A stretch of DNA of 64,000 bases. Source: Tetrahymena thermophila SB210 (Eukaryota > Ciliophora > Oligohymenophorea > Hymenostomatida > Tetrahymenidae). The stretch's first letter is position 1, and each line of letters begins with the position of its first letter. The stretch covers positions 186,001 through 250,000 of the forward strand of contig NW_002476438.1 in the NCBI RefSeq assembly GCF_000189635.1. The letters run 5' to 3'. The translations under genes were made by a program, and so were the position numbers. The notes beneath the pieces are model-generated. The model was not told the origin of the DNA, ran no database searches, and saw nothing but the letters and a program-made list of their open reading frames with translations. Positions 48,701 to 60,948 of this stretch are shown here, piece by piece.

Positions 48701-51684
48701 GAATTTCTATTAATAAGCCTTTGCATCTATTCTGGGACTAATTTGAATATAAAAAATTTTTATTTTAACTTGATTTCAATCTTTAATTTAAATTATATCC
48801 TAGACCATGCTTTTTAATTAATCAAAGCATGACTCATTTATTTAACATTATTTCAAATATTTATTAATATTTCCATTATAATTTTAAAATTATTTTTTAG
48901 ATTTTATTATTAAATTTTTTTAATGATTTTGAGAATTTCATTAATAATTTTAATTAAGCTTTCGATTAAATTGTATTCAAATTTTATTTTGTTTGAAGTT
49001 TACTCTTTGAATCATTTTAAAAAGTAAATAGTTTTTTATAAATTTAATTGTATTTTTACATTTCTATTTTAAAGAGCTTTTAAGCCAAGGCTTCAAGAGT
49101 GTACTCAACACAGTTAACGAATTCTTGAGAACTCAATAAAGTGTCTACTAAAAGACGACCTTTCATTGCCATTTTAGTTTTAAAAGTAGAAGAACCATAT
49201 TTTGGAATGTCAGACGAGCCAATATTTATAAGCTTGGAAAGAAGATTCCATTTTCTGATTCCCTTTTCACGGATTCTTGTGAGAATAATTTCAAAAACAG
49301 TAGAGTATAGATCATGTGCCACAACAATATCAGGATCAATCTCATTAAAATGAACTAAAAACTACTCTAATAGGTTCAGTTCATTTAAGCAAAACTTAGT
49401 TGTTTCAGGAAGAGTACCCTTTTTAGTGATACTATCTTACTTTTTAGTGGGATCTATGTGAGTTATGAAGGAAATACTCTTAAACTAGTTGAGTTCATCT
49501 TTGTTTGAATTATCAATATTTATACCTTCGTGGTATTTCATGTTTAGATTAAAGATTTCCTTTTTATATTCCTTTTTCTTTTAACTGAGTACAATTTGCT
49601 AGCTAGTTTTAAGTGAGATACAAACAACGCTCAAGGGAGGAGTTGGCAATTATTTTTGTAATACTTATATATTTGATTAATTAGTATAATCTACTCTAAA
49701 TTCTAATTTTCTATTTGTTATGCATGAAGTAGTATCCTTCACATTTTAAAAGCGTACCCAACTTGGTCCAGTAATTTTCTTTGTAATGAGGAATGTCTCT
49801 AAAGCACTGTAAGTAGAACCAACACAATAAGAAAAATATTATCCCTTTGTATCTGGACTAATCACTTCATATTCATAAGACATTACAACTTAATACCATC
49901 TACTTTTACCTCTTGGTATAGGCAATTCAAAAGCGTAGTTCTTATCAACAAAAGCACCTAAAAATTCTACATTTTTACGTGATGTTTGCTCCTTCTTTAA
50001 AAGTTCTGCAATTTCATTTTTAATTTGCTTAATTATAAAAAAATTTATTAAATTTTTCAAAGAGAAAGTTCAAGTTTTTCATTCATTTTCTAAAAGATTT
50101 AATTTTCAAAAAGAAATTTCATTGTATTTAATTGAATAATTATTATCTATGAAATAGACTCTATTTATTTGCTAAATTAATTGCTATTTGACCAACATTT
50201 ATATTGAACCTTTATTAAATTTTTCATATGACTTTAAATTTTATTATTTTATTTATCCCTTTTATTTATTTTTACAATTTAATTCTAAGGAATACTTTTA
50301 AAATTAAAAAATTTCTATCACAATAAAGAAATTAGACTACATTAATAAATAAATAAGGAAAGATTAAAAATCATTTCTAATTATTTGTTTAGTTTATAGG
50401 TTTAAAATAATGAATGAATTTTTAATTGATACCTGCTCAGTAACTGTGTCAGAAGAAGGATAGAAGAAGAGATTTCTGATAATAGTATCAATTTGAATAA
50501 CACAAGTATCAAAAGCATTTGTTTGCTTGTTTTAAACTTTGGCAAATGCATATATTTTATCAGGTTTAACTTAGGCATCATAAAAGTAATCATACAAATA
50601 AGCATCAACAGAACCTATTTATTTTTAAAATTAATTTACAACATATAAATCTATTATAAAACAAAATTAATTCCAAATTTACCATCTTCATTCTTATAGT
50701 CATTGATCTTTTTCACTTAAGAAATAGAGAGGTTAGTCAAATTAATTTCTGTATTGCTGACTTTGCTTTATTTTAGGCTCTCGTTTGCCAAATTAGCTTT
50801 TTGTGCTAAACTTTTTAATTTCTAAAATTCAGAAATGCTGTCTACTGTATTACTGTCATCAGAAAAGTCTCTGTTGATTGCATTTAAAATATTCTAATCT
50901 ACTTTCCCTTTGCTGCTATTTGCTGTCTTTGAAGAGGCACAATCTTCTCTTAAAATACTTTTTGCTTCTTAACTAATACGCTTCTTTTCCTCTTCCTCCC
51001 TTTTTTCTTATTCTAGTTAAGTTAATTACTAAAAAATCTATTTAACAAAATTCTACCTAAGAGTTCTTGTTCTTCCTAAAGTAGCTGAGCTTCTTCTTAC
51101 TCTATTTTTTTTTTCCTCTCAGTTAGCTTCATAATTTCTTCAATATCAATATCTGGAATCTACTTGCTAATTGCCTTTTTCTTATTATTGGTAACAGCTG
51201 TGGTGTTTGTATAATTTAAAATTGTATTCTTAGTCTTCTTCTTTTTATTTAACTCCTCTTCCTCTTCAATCTCTTGGTCGAACTCATCTTCTATTTCTCT
51301 ATATTTCTTTTTATCTAAATATTTAAATTGTAAAATAAATTGCTCTTGTTTGCTTTCTCTGAAATCTAAGATTTCTGTCATTAAAATTATTACATTTTTT
51401 ATCCTCTATTAATAATAAAAAATAGATAAGATATATCATTTGTTTAATTAATTAATTAACCTTATGTGTCATCTATAAAATCATCTTCTTCTATCTATTC
51501 ATCATCCTCATATGCCTCAATATCCATGTCATCATCAAAGCGATTGTTCTTTGAGTGCTATTTCTAATTACATTTGATAAAAAAATTGATTGATATCCTA
51601 AAAAAGAACTCGATTAATTACGAGCTTGTTTTGCTTTTTGACTTCTTTATTGAGTCTCTCTAATCTTGTTAATTTGTCACTCAT
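45768..51684 (-). CDS. POLA1: DNA polymerase alpha catalytic subunit
   Basis: Multi-exon gene from ATG 51684 ([20 protein letters not shown]) to TGA 45770-45768. The N-terminus is charged ([14 protein letters not shown], then an [11 protein letters not shown] stretch), as in other Pol alpha subunits. The inactive exonuclease-like region carries [17 protein letters not shown] and [11 protein letters not shown] (~49290), matching Pol alpha rather than delta/epsilon. The catalytic family-B motifs are all present: [21 protein letters not shown] (~48200-48240); [16 protein letters not shown] (~47830-47870); [15 protein letters not shown] (~47640-47675). The C-terminal zinc module has DCKKC ... LKCKCGNDI (~46010-46080). 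The second Cys cluster expected in the Pol alpha C-terminal domain is not seen before the stop. The product works with primase to start DNA synthesis in the nuclei. Introns, including a large one near 48480-49070, were not all mapped. Confidence 0.9.
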
Positions 51685-52255
51685 TTGTAAGTAAGAAATT
51701 ATCTATTAATAACTAATATATCAATTAATTGCTATTACTACTTTGTTATCTAAATTATTTTAATTTAACAATATCTTGATCAAAGCAAATCTTTTAATTA
51801 ATTAATGCAAACAAAATTTCTGCCAATTTATGGCTCATTATATTTTTTAACTATATCAAATAATTAAAATAGTTGCCGGATACCAAACTGTAAATTTTTG
51901 AAATTTTAGCGCTAAAAATCATTGGTGATATAAATCTTTAAACTAATAACAAATATTAGCGCTTGAAGTCAAAACATTTAAAGTTTCCTCATTATTAATT
52001 ATTTAGAACAACAAAATAAAATAATTTAAATATAAATAATATTTTAATTAAAATAAAGTTTTAATTACTTCAAAAATTCTAATTTAAATCAAATTAAAAA
52101 TTTATTTAGTTTTTCATAATAATTTTAATTTTAGTACAAAAACAAATTTATAAATAAAGAAAGAAATAAATAAATAAAAAATACAATAATTAATTCTATT
52201 AAGTTTATTACTAAACTATATTAATATTTTTTAATACATTAAAACAAAATTAAGC
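51685..52255. other. Upstream region of the DNA polymerase alpha gene
   Basis: 571 bp between the 3' end of the MORN protein gene and the start of the polymerase gene. It is AT-rich apart from the GCGC-containing palindromes described separately. Confidence 0.5.
51904..51964 (-). promoter_or_regulatory. Candidate E2F-like cell-cycle element upstream of POLA1
   Basis: TTTTAGCGCTAAAA (51904-51917) is a perfect 14-bp palindrome. A second TATTAGCGCTT lies at 51954-51964. Both are 220-280 bp upstream of the polymerase alpha ATG. GCGC is rare in this DNA. The core resembles the E2F/DP pattern TTTSGCGC that drives S-phase genes in eukaryotes. Function is inferred from position and pattern. Confidence 0.45.
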
Positions 52256-55200
52256 TCACTCAGATTTATCCTAGTTTGATTTATTCTCTGAATCATCACT
52301 TTCACTACTGCATTATTAATGTTCTATTTAATCTCTATTCCCAATTTCTTCTGCTTAATACATAATTTAATCTTTTAACTATTGATCTTTATCACCATCA
52401 GTTTAATTATTTTGTACTTCTTATTATAGTTTCTTAAATTCATTATATTCTTCTTCAGTTAATTTCTTCAAAAGAATACGATAAGGTCTAATATTTAATT
52501 GGGGCTTATCATCTTCTTCTACAATGTAATAATCAGGTTTATCTTTTGGACTTTTAACTTTTTCTGGATTGACTCTGCATTAAAATACCATCTTAAAGGC
52601 TTATCCACCAATCTCAAACGGTGTTGAATATGATCCTGCTATGTCTGCATTATCAGTTAAATAAACACAATTACTACTCTTATCTATGATTTTTCCAGTA
52701 ATTCTACATGTAGCACCAGCATATTTGTGATGAGAGCCTGACTTAAATCCATCCTTTTTTATACCTTTTATAGCATGGATATTAGTACCGTGATAAAGCG
52801 GAATCCATTACTTTTTCTCATCATAATCTTTTCTGTTTCCAAAATTTCCTAACCAATCTCTATCATTATATTTAAAAATATTTAAACCAAAACCTTTCCA
52901 TCCTACTGGAAGGTTATAACGAAATTTTTAATATTAATTGTTATGATGGAACTTAATGAAACCTCTGTAAGCTAATTTTTTAACATTCCACTCACTATTA
53001 AAAGGTTGATAAATATCCTCTGGTGTTAGAGTAGCCATATCTAGCAGGTTTTGCATTTCTAAGTTAGCACCTTTATAATTGCATTCATTTCTTAAATACT
53101 CCATAGCTTACATTTTATTTTTAGTACAAGCATTTTCATCTTTAAATTTATATTCAGCCTCTATAGAACCTTTATTTAAAGCAACAATAACTATTTATTT
53201 TGCTTCGCATCCATGAGCTTTGGCAAGATTTTCTTTTAATTATTTAATAAACTCTTCCTTCTGATCGCTTAAAATTGAATTGTCAAAGTTAATTTTTTCA
53301 TTATCCTATATTTTTAGTTTCATATATGAGGTATTCGAAGTTTGACCTATTTGAAGCTAACTTTATTTATATTATTGAGTAACATCTTGTTCTATCTTTT
53401 AATCAGACACAAATACTTTTACTCCTTGTTGCTAATAAACTTATTTCATAGCAATCAAAGGTATCAAAGAAGAAAGTTTTTTATTTTATTCAGAGTGCTG
53501 ATTTGTTAACTGTGGTTACTACTGTTATTAATTATTATTTTAGTTTAAATTAACAGCTTGATTTTATTCTTAATCAGCTTAACTGAATGATGTAACTTAA
53601 GTAGTAATTGTTCTTGATAATGGTGTTTGCTCAGCTGTTAATTTAATATTATCAAAATCTTAAAAGAGTGAATTTAAATTTTGTTCAATTTCTTCTGTCT
53701 TCTGATTTTTCTCTTCAATCTCCTCTTTTTTCATTTCTACTTTGCAAACTGCATGCTTTACTAAAAACTCAACATCATCAGCCTTAATATTTTCGTTATC
53801 TAAATCTGGATTCAATTCGTTTAAATCTTTCTTCAGTTCTTCATACTAAGGAAGTTCAGCCACGTCTGAGATTACAATTGGTTGATTAACATTTTGTTAA
53901 GTCTAAGGAGAAATAGGAGAATTAGGTATTTCATTATTTTATTGATTATTTTTAAAAAAAAGCAGTTTAATAACTTCTTCTGCTTTTTATTTTCTTTTTT
54001 CTTTTTTCTTTTGATGCTCTTCAAATTATTTTTTGAAAGAGCATTTATAATCAATACGATTCTCTTTATAAAAAACTTCATACCAGCTCGGGTCTTTGAC
54101 AGAGCTGAACATAGATTCATTCTCTTCAGGAATTTCCAAGATTTCTTCATGATCTTAAAAATTATTTTTAAATTCCTCCCTATCTGAAATAATGCCTTTT
54201 TTTTCTCTTAAAGTTTCACCAAATTCACTTAATTCAATGAGAACGCCAGTTCCTTATTTATCATTAAAATTCCCAAGAAATCCTACTCTTGTGTCTCGAG
54301 TCAACCAAATAACTAGACCCTTTCCAAAAAACATATCTTTGTAAAATTAGCCAGCGTATATATTTTATCTTTAGTAGTTATACAAATAACCAGAACCTTA
54401 CTGCTTACCATCAACAAACTCTCCTTCGTATCTAAGAATATTTAAATTTGGATTATTTATTAATTTATTGTGAATTTTGTTCAATAAAATAAAAATAATG
54501 TAATTAGATTTGTGATTTTTTGTTGAGTTGAAAATTCCACAAAAAGCAAATTAATTCGCAATTTCAAAAAATACTCTTTTAAGAAATTTGTTTTTCTTTA
54601 TCTGCAAGATAAATAAATAAATAAATAATTTTAATCAATTTTAATCAAATGTTTAATTTTAATTTGAAATGAAAAATTATAATTTACCTGGTTCCATTCT
54701 CATACAATGCAATTCCAACTCCATGTTACTTGTTATTTAGCCACTGCCCAATATATTTTACTACATTAGAGTAAATCTAAAATCCATTTAAAAATCTAGA
54801 TATTTTGTTTTAATCATTTGTTGCAGGAAATGTATTACTTTAAAAATAATCTGAATTTTAGTGTTGCAGATTAAATTACAATTAATCTTAGTCTATACTG
54901 TTGAGACTTAGTAAACTAGATAAGCTACCTTGTTTTTTCTCTTTTTCTATTAGCTACGGGTCTGATAAGAGATTTTTTGTAGTTTCGTCTTTTATGAAGC
55001 CAGTGTAATCAAATCCTTAGTAAACAATATTGTCTTGCTATTTTGAAATTTGTTCCATACTCTAGGAGTAGTCTCTTTAATTTATGCCAAAATAGTTAAT
55101 ACAACTCTGTTAGTATATTTTATCATAATTAATATCCAAAAACCACCCAAAGTCTAAGTAGCTCTTCATAGAATAACCGAAAAATCCAGGCTGAACATTA

Positions 55201-56102
55201 TATCTATTAGAGTAGAATTTTTCTTTCAATTAATAAAGTTGTTTTATTCTCTCAGGAGGAGAGTTGAGTAGATATTCACAGAGAGCAGCTGTAAACCCTG
55301 AGCACTAAGCATAATCATTGATTTTCCAAACTTCATCTTATCTATAATTAGAGTTTGAAGGAATTGTGTTCTAACCTTAAAAAGAATGATCAAACTCACT
55401 ATTTAGTCTCTTTTCTTTGTCGCTTATTAAAAAGCTGATATTATAGTGATGCATATGAGATTTGCATTTTTAAATTGAATCTAAAAACTATGCTGCTTAA
55501 GGTGATTCAATAATTAAAAGTAACTATTTTTTGTGTTTGAACCCTTTTAAAAATCTTTTCCATGCTTTGATTATGTGATGGATAGTTATAACATAAACTT
55601 TTTCTTTTATTTAAAAACCCATGCAAGGTACTCCTTTAGTTATTACGCCGCTAAAGTAAATTACAAACCCATCAGCCTCATTTTCTGAGTTTTACATAAA
55701 AAAATTATTTATAACTTCTAATGGCTTGCTTTCATTTTAGACATCTAAATAATATTAAGAAGTAGAGATAGAAACATTTTCATTCTAAGAAATTCTGCTA
55801 GAAATTTCACAATAACCAAACACTTTTGATATTTTTTAAACATTTTGCTTCACTCTGTTTGATTTTTTACTGCGGGTTTGAATCATTTATCTGTATTCTA
55901 CAGAATTTGTGTCAATCGTAATAAATTCAATATTATTAATGTCTTCAATAATTTATGTAGTCATAAAGTCTGAATTAAGACACAAATATTTCACTTTTTT
56001 GAGCCTACGCCTCTTTCCTAATGGCTGAAGCATAGATACCATTCTTGACATTCTAAAATCATCAAAAAGTGCATTTTCTACATTTCTTTATGGTTCAATC
56101 AT
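52256..56102 (-). CDS. Fusion of degenerate caspase-like region, MORN repeats and ADP-ribosyltransferase-like domain
   Basis: Two exons (56102-54688, 54431-52256) joined across a 256-nt intron give 3,591 nt, 1,196 residues. Splicing joins YENGT to RYEGEF, restoring a MORN repeat. Residues ~20-320 follow the order of ciliate caspase-fold proteins: DGFVIYFSG, then a Trp helix, LLLIIESPQA, FLISDKEK, CSGFTAALCEYLL. The usual His-Gly and catalytic Cys positions read SGV and ESP, so it is probably inactive. MORN repeats span ~440-535 (YIGQWLNNKQHGVGIALYEN, YEGEFVDGKQQGSGYLY, YAGQFYKDMFFGKG). A Lys/Glu/Gln-rich linker follows, then a small alpha/beta domain (VIVALNKGSIEAEYKF). The C-terminal domain has GWKGFGLNIF, WIPLYHGTNIHAIKGIKKDG, CVYLTDNADIAGSYS and NIRPYRILLK, resembling ADP-ribosyltransferase folds (HGT motif at ~1015). 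MORN repeats suggest membrane or lipid contact. Domain calls are from pattern memory. Confidence 0.78.
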
Positions 56103-58197
56103 TTTTGAATTAAATATATTTCTTCTATTTTTAATTTAAACTGATTAAATTATATTTTTTTTTTAGATTTTTTCTTTTTAAAGTGAGTCCAAACAAACAA
56201 ATTCCTAAAAATACTATCAAAAGAATAAACAAACAATGATAATCTTACATGCAAATTTAAATAACAAAAATAACCTAAATCATTTATAATACGTATTAAT
56301 TAATTCTTCATTTTTTAAAAATACGTATTTTTATTTTTATATAAATATCCAATTATCAAATTGTGCGTGCTAGATGAATAACTTAAACAGATGGCTATTA
56401 GAAAAGGGTATATAATTATATAAATTTTAAAAACTAATAAACAATTTAATCATTAATTTTGCATGAGATATTAATATTGAAGAATAATATCGAAATTTAA
56501 AAACTCATAAACAAGCAAGCAAGTAGGTTTTGTACTATTTAGATATCAGTTTTTATTATTAACAATTATACAATGTGATTCATTCATAATGTTCTTATGA
56601 ATAATATTTTCTATCCATAGAGGATTTATTTCAATAACATGTTTAAATTTTAATTTTTAAGCATATTTTTTCATCTTCCTATTTTATATTTTACTTGGTA
56701 AATGCTTTGAAAATCAATTAATTATTGAGCATTAGCTATTTTTTCTTATAAATCAGAAATCTTTTCTTTGATTTTATTATTTGAAAGTGTCAAGTAATAC
56801 TTTTTCTCTAATAAATAGATATCAAGAAATTTAATATTTTTTATTACAGAATTAATTTACTTGGTAACTTATTTTATTATAAATTTTGTATTTTTAGTAG
56901 TTTTAGTATGTAAATATATGAATATATCTTAATTAATATCACAAAAAAATATATTGCATTTTCAATATTTTAAATAATTTAAAAACATAAAATATTGTTG
57001 TGAGTGACACCTTTTTTATTTTTTATTTCCTTCAATTTTTAATTTTAAAATGGCTTTAAAGTAAACTTTAAAATATATTTATTACAAAATAGTTAATATA
57101 TATTTATAATTAGAATTAAATACATAAAAAAATTTAAGGATAATTTAAAAATAAATAAAAACAAATTAATTTATTTATGGATAATAATATTTTATATTAT
57201 GATATAAGCTATAAATAAATAAATTAAGAGATCGCCACTAATTAAATTTTATATTTTTGAAATTAAATTTATTTATTAAATATAAAAACATGTAAAATAT
57301 TTTTTTAATTATTAATTTACATTAAAATAATTATGTTTAGAAGATCAATTTATTTTTAAAATTGAAGAAAATAAAAAAAACTAATATGTTAAATATAAAC
57401 CTATTCTGTAATCTCTTTATCTAAATGAAGTATAAATACTAGTTGATACACCATAAATGCTTTAATATAAACTATGAATTATATCTCACTTTTTTCCAAT
57501 TTATTTTGGGAATTATTTTATATTTAATGTAGAAAAAATTTTTATAAATTTTTGAAAAATTAGAAATTTTAAGGTGTTTGTTACTAATTAAAGGATAATA
57601 CTTAATAGAAGATTACATAATACAGAAAGCCTAAATATTAGTATAATGTAATTTGAATATTTATTTGAATCTGATAAATTTTAATTAAGTCATAGCAATA
57701 GATTAAAAATAAGAAATGCTTGCTTATATTTTATCTAATTCTAAAATAAAATATTTTATCAATCAAAATTAATTTGAAAATATTTTTTTTGATAAATTGT
57801 TTTACATTTCATATAAAATTAATTGGATTTTAAAGGAAACAAGTAATAAAATAAGTAAATAAGCAAACAAAAAAAATTATTATTTATTTATTTAGATAGA
57901 AATTTAAAGTTGTTAGAAAGAATTTCTTTGTTAGAAGACATTTATTTATTTTTTAATTTATTAGTCGATCAAGTATTTGAAAATGGAAATAAAAAATAAA
58001 ATATCTTTTTTCAGAAAATAAAAATTAGAAGAAGGGAGAAGAACTTAAAAGAAAAAATTTGGTTTGGCTTAAATATCAAAAGAAACAATTAATTAAATCG
58101 TATAATAATAGATTAAGATATTCATCAAAAAAGGTTGATTGATAGATAGATAGATTATTGAATTAATTAAAAAGAAACTTACTTACAATCTATAAAA
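56103..58197. other. 2.1-kb divergent intergenic region
   Basis: Lies between the 5' ends of the MORN protein gene (minus) and the SQR-like gene (plus). It is mostly A/T. A minus-strand frame ending at TGA 56673-56671 reads FLDIYLLEKKYYLTLSNNKI then KEKISDLQEKIANAQQLIDF. It looks like a coiled-coil exon but has no ATG and no clear partner exons, so I did not call it a gene. Confidence 0.4.
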
Positions 58198-60948
58198 ATG
58201 TTTAAATTTACTTAGAAAAGCTTAGCATTTGGAGCTAACAAAGCAAATAATATTTTAAGGGGAATTCAAAATTAAAGATTTGCCACTAAGAAAGTTGTTC
58301 CTAGCAATCTTGATTAATATGATGTCATTATTATTGGCTCTAACATGGGAGCAGTACTTGCTCGTCACATAAATGAAATTACAAATGGTAGAAATACTGT
58401 TTTCGTGGCCAGTAGCAGCTCAATTAGAGAACAACATCATTTGAGAGTTGCTTACGAATTAGGAAGCTGTAAAAAGGAAAATTTCATTCTCGATACAAAA
58501 TCAATTATTACTCCTTTTATACCTCACTCTGATGGTGTTAGAGTCAAAGAAATACATCCTGAATCTAATACTGTAGTACTAGAGAATGATCGCACTATTT
58601 AATACAAAAGATTAGTTATTTCAACAGGTAAACAGCTACTTTCTTTGATGGATATTTTCTTTTTAAGTTATTTTATCCAAATATATAACTATTTTATTAA
58701 TAATAGAATAACTATAAGTTTAGATAAAGGAATTAGATTTATTGCCATGATTATTTTTTTATTATTAAGAAATAATAACTTTTTTTAATGTATTATAGGA
58801 TTACAGAATAATTTTGAAGCAATTCCCGGTCTTAAAGATGCTGTTTATGATTAAGATCATCCTGGTACTGTTTTTAATTTTATATTTAAATGATAAACTT
58901 CATAGCATTGAAAAAAATATCATAAACTTTAAACAAAAAAACGATCAAAAATTTTGTTAATAAAGCGTATCTTTTTAATTAAATCAGCATTCTCACCTTA
59001 TGATGTGACTGGAAAATAAGCTAGTGTTAAAGATCCTTATTATTGGTATAACTTCTATGGTAATTATTTAAATAAAAATAATAAAATGAATTTATTTTTG
59101 TTAATTTACAATTAAAATAGGTGGAAAATGCATCTTCTACATTCCTAAATTCCCTATTAGAGGAGAAAGTAAGCATATTTCTAATTAATTGATAAGTTTA
59201 TTTTAACAAATTTTCATTAAAACAAAATAAAGTCCAAGAATATAACTTCTTAGTTGCTTATGACCAATGGGTAGAGAACCAAAAGAATAGTAATTTATCT
59301 AATAAATTAATTAATATTTTGATTAAAGTTTTATTTACTTTAAAATAAATCATAAATAGTGAGCTAGAAAATTGATATTGAATTCACAATTGTAAATGCA
59401 AACGATTCATTCTCTTAGTACAGCAAATAAGCTGATGAATATTTTAAAGAAGAACTTAAAAAGAGAGGAATTAAGGTTTTGTACAATACTTAAATTGAAA
59501 ATATTGATAAGCCTAAGAGATAAGTGACTGTTGTTGGAAAAAATGGAGGAAAAACTGTTGAAAAATATGATAATTTATATTCAATTATTCCCACTAAGGG
59601 TCATGAATTTTTGTAATAAGCTAATCTCTGTAACGAATAGGGACTACTCAGCGTTGATAGCCACACTCTCTAACACAAGAAGTAATATTTTTAAAATGGA
59701 TTATCATCACAATTAAAGAAGCTAAAACGTTTAAAAAAATTATTTATTTAACATCTACAATTTTTGATAGAAATTAAATACAAAATTATCAAAAATATAT
59801 ATTTAATAAATATAATTAATTATCCATCAAATAGATATAAGAACATCTTTGGTTTTGGTGATATTATTGATGTCCCTACAACAAGAAGTTTCTTTGGAAC
59901 ATAAGAATAACTAAATGTAGTGAGACAGAATGTAATTCGTAGTTTACATGGATAAAGCTTAACTGCATAGTACTTTGGTTAATCTAAGACTCCTTTATAC
60001 ATTGGTAAGAATAAACTTACTTTTGTATCTTAAAATTATGATAAACCTTCGAAATTCAGTATGCTTGATAAAGAAGGAAGACACCTTTGCTATTTGAGAA
60101 ACTTTATTTATAGTCATTTCTATTAGTATATTAACACTGCATATTACAAGTTTGCTATCTGGGGCAAACCATACTTTTTATGGCCTAAGACTTACCACTC
60201 CAGCTCCAAAGGAGTTTAAAATGTCTCAGAAACTCATACAGAACACAGTGAAAAAAAGGATGTTAAATAATCTAATAAAACTGGTTAATAATTTGTATAC
60301 AAACCTTAAGCATAATTTGCTTGTCTTGATGTAATTTCTCCAGAAATTCAAGCTCAATACTTTGTTGTTAAGGACCCTTCTAAAAGTGTTTAGAATATTT
60401 TTAAGAATGAACTGAATGAATAGTAAAAGTAAGCAAAAGAATAAGAAGATAGAGTTAAAAAAGCTGAATAAGAATAAAAGAAAAAGGAGTAATAATTGAA
60501 GAGAGAGAAGGAAGAAAAGGAGTAGAAAGAAAGAGAAGAAGAATATAGAAAGAAGAAAGAATAGGAAGAACTTGAAAGAAAGAGACAAGAAGAAGAATAA
60601 GAAAAGAAGAGATAATTAGAACTTTAAAGATAGAAAGAAGAATAAGAAAGATAGAAAAAAATAGAATAAGAGAGACTTCAATAGGAAGAACAAGAAAAAT
60701 TAAAAAAACAAGAGTAAGAAAGATTGAGATAATAGCAATTACAAGAAGAAGAAGCTCTTAAGAAATAATAACAACTTGAAAAGGAAAAGCAAGAAGAGTT
60801 AGAGAAATAATAAAAGCAATAAGAAGAAGCAGAAGTTGATGCTAAATAAGAAGATGAATAACCATAATAACCAGCTTCAAATCCTTCTAGTGAAAGTGAA
60901 AGTCCTAAAAAGAGAAAGGGCAGACCTAAAAAAGAGAAAAAAGAGTGA
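58198..60948 (+). CDS. Sulfide:quinone-oxidoreductase-like flavoprotein with charged coiled-coil tail and AT-hook
   Basis: Seven exons (58198-58627, 58799-58864, 58988-59059, 59121-59168, 59233-59289, 59360-59681, 59835-60948) total 2,109 nt, 702 residues. The N-terminal ~35 residues are basic and free of acid (KFTQKSLAFGANKANNILRG, then RFATKK), like a mitochondrial presequence. The FAD-binding DVIIIGSNMGAVLARHI follows, with Asn in place of the second motif glycine. Then come YKRLVISTG and, near 59620-59900, LLSVDSHTLQHKKYKNIFGF and GDIIDVPTTRS, the hallmark of SQR-type enzymes. After about residue 520 comes a ~180-residue Glu/Lys/Gln/Arg helix. The last residues, ESPKKRKGRPKKEKKE, contain a KGRP AT-hook core. 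Sulfide or related quinone reduction is inferred; the catalytic cysteines of SQR were not located. The tail is unlike any SQR I know. Confidence 0.82.

Noticed and set aside
53882..54187. Hydrophobic plus-strand frame resembling a membrane protein
   Set aside because: Lies antisense to the linker of the MORN protein, whose frame is verified by length and MORN continuity. It is Lys-rich coding sequence read in reverse.
54432..54601. Use of acceptor CTTGCAG at 54602-54608 for the MORN gene intron, keeping extra sequence in the exon
   Set aside because: That choice shifts the frame, and other nearby acceptors insert a hydrophobic stretch inside a MORN repeat. Splicing at 54432 joins ENGT to RYEGEF in frame and makes the total length divisible by three.
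60226..60588. Minus-strand frame of almost only Leu, Phe and Ser
   Set aside because: Antisense of the Lys/Glu/Gln-rich tail of the SQR-like protein. The composition is a mirror of AAG/GAA/TAA codons, not a real membrane protein.
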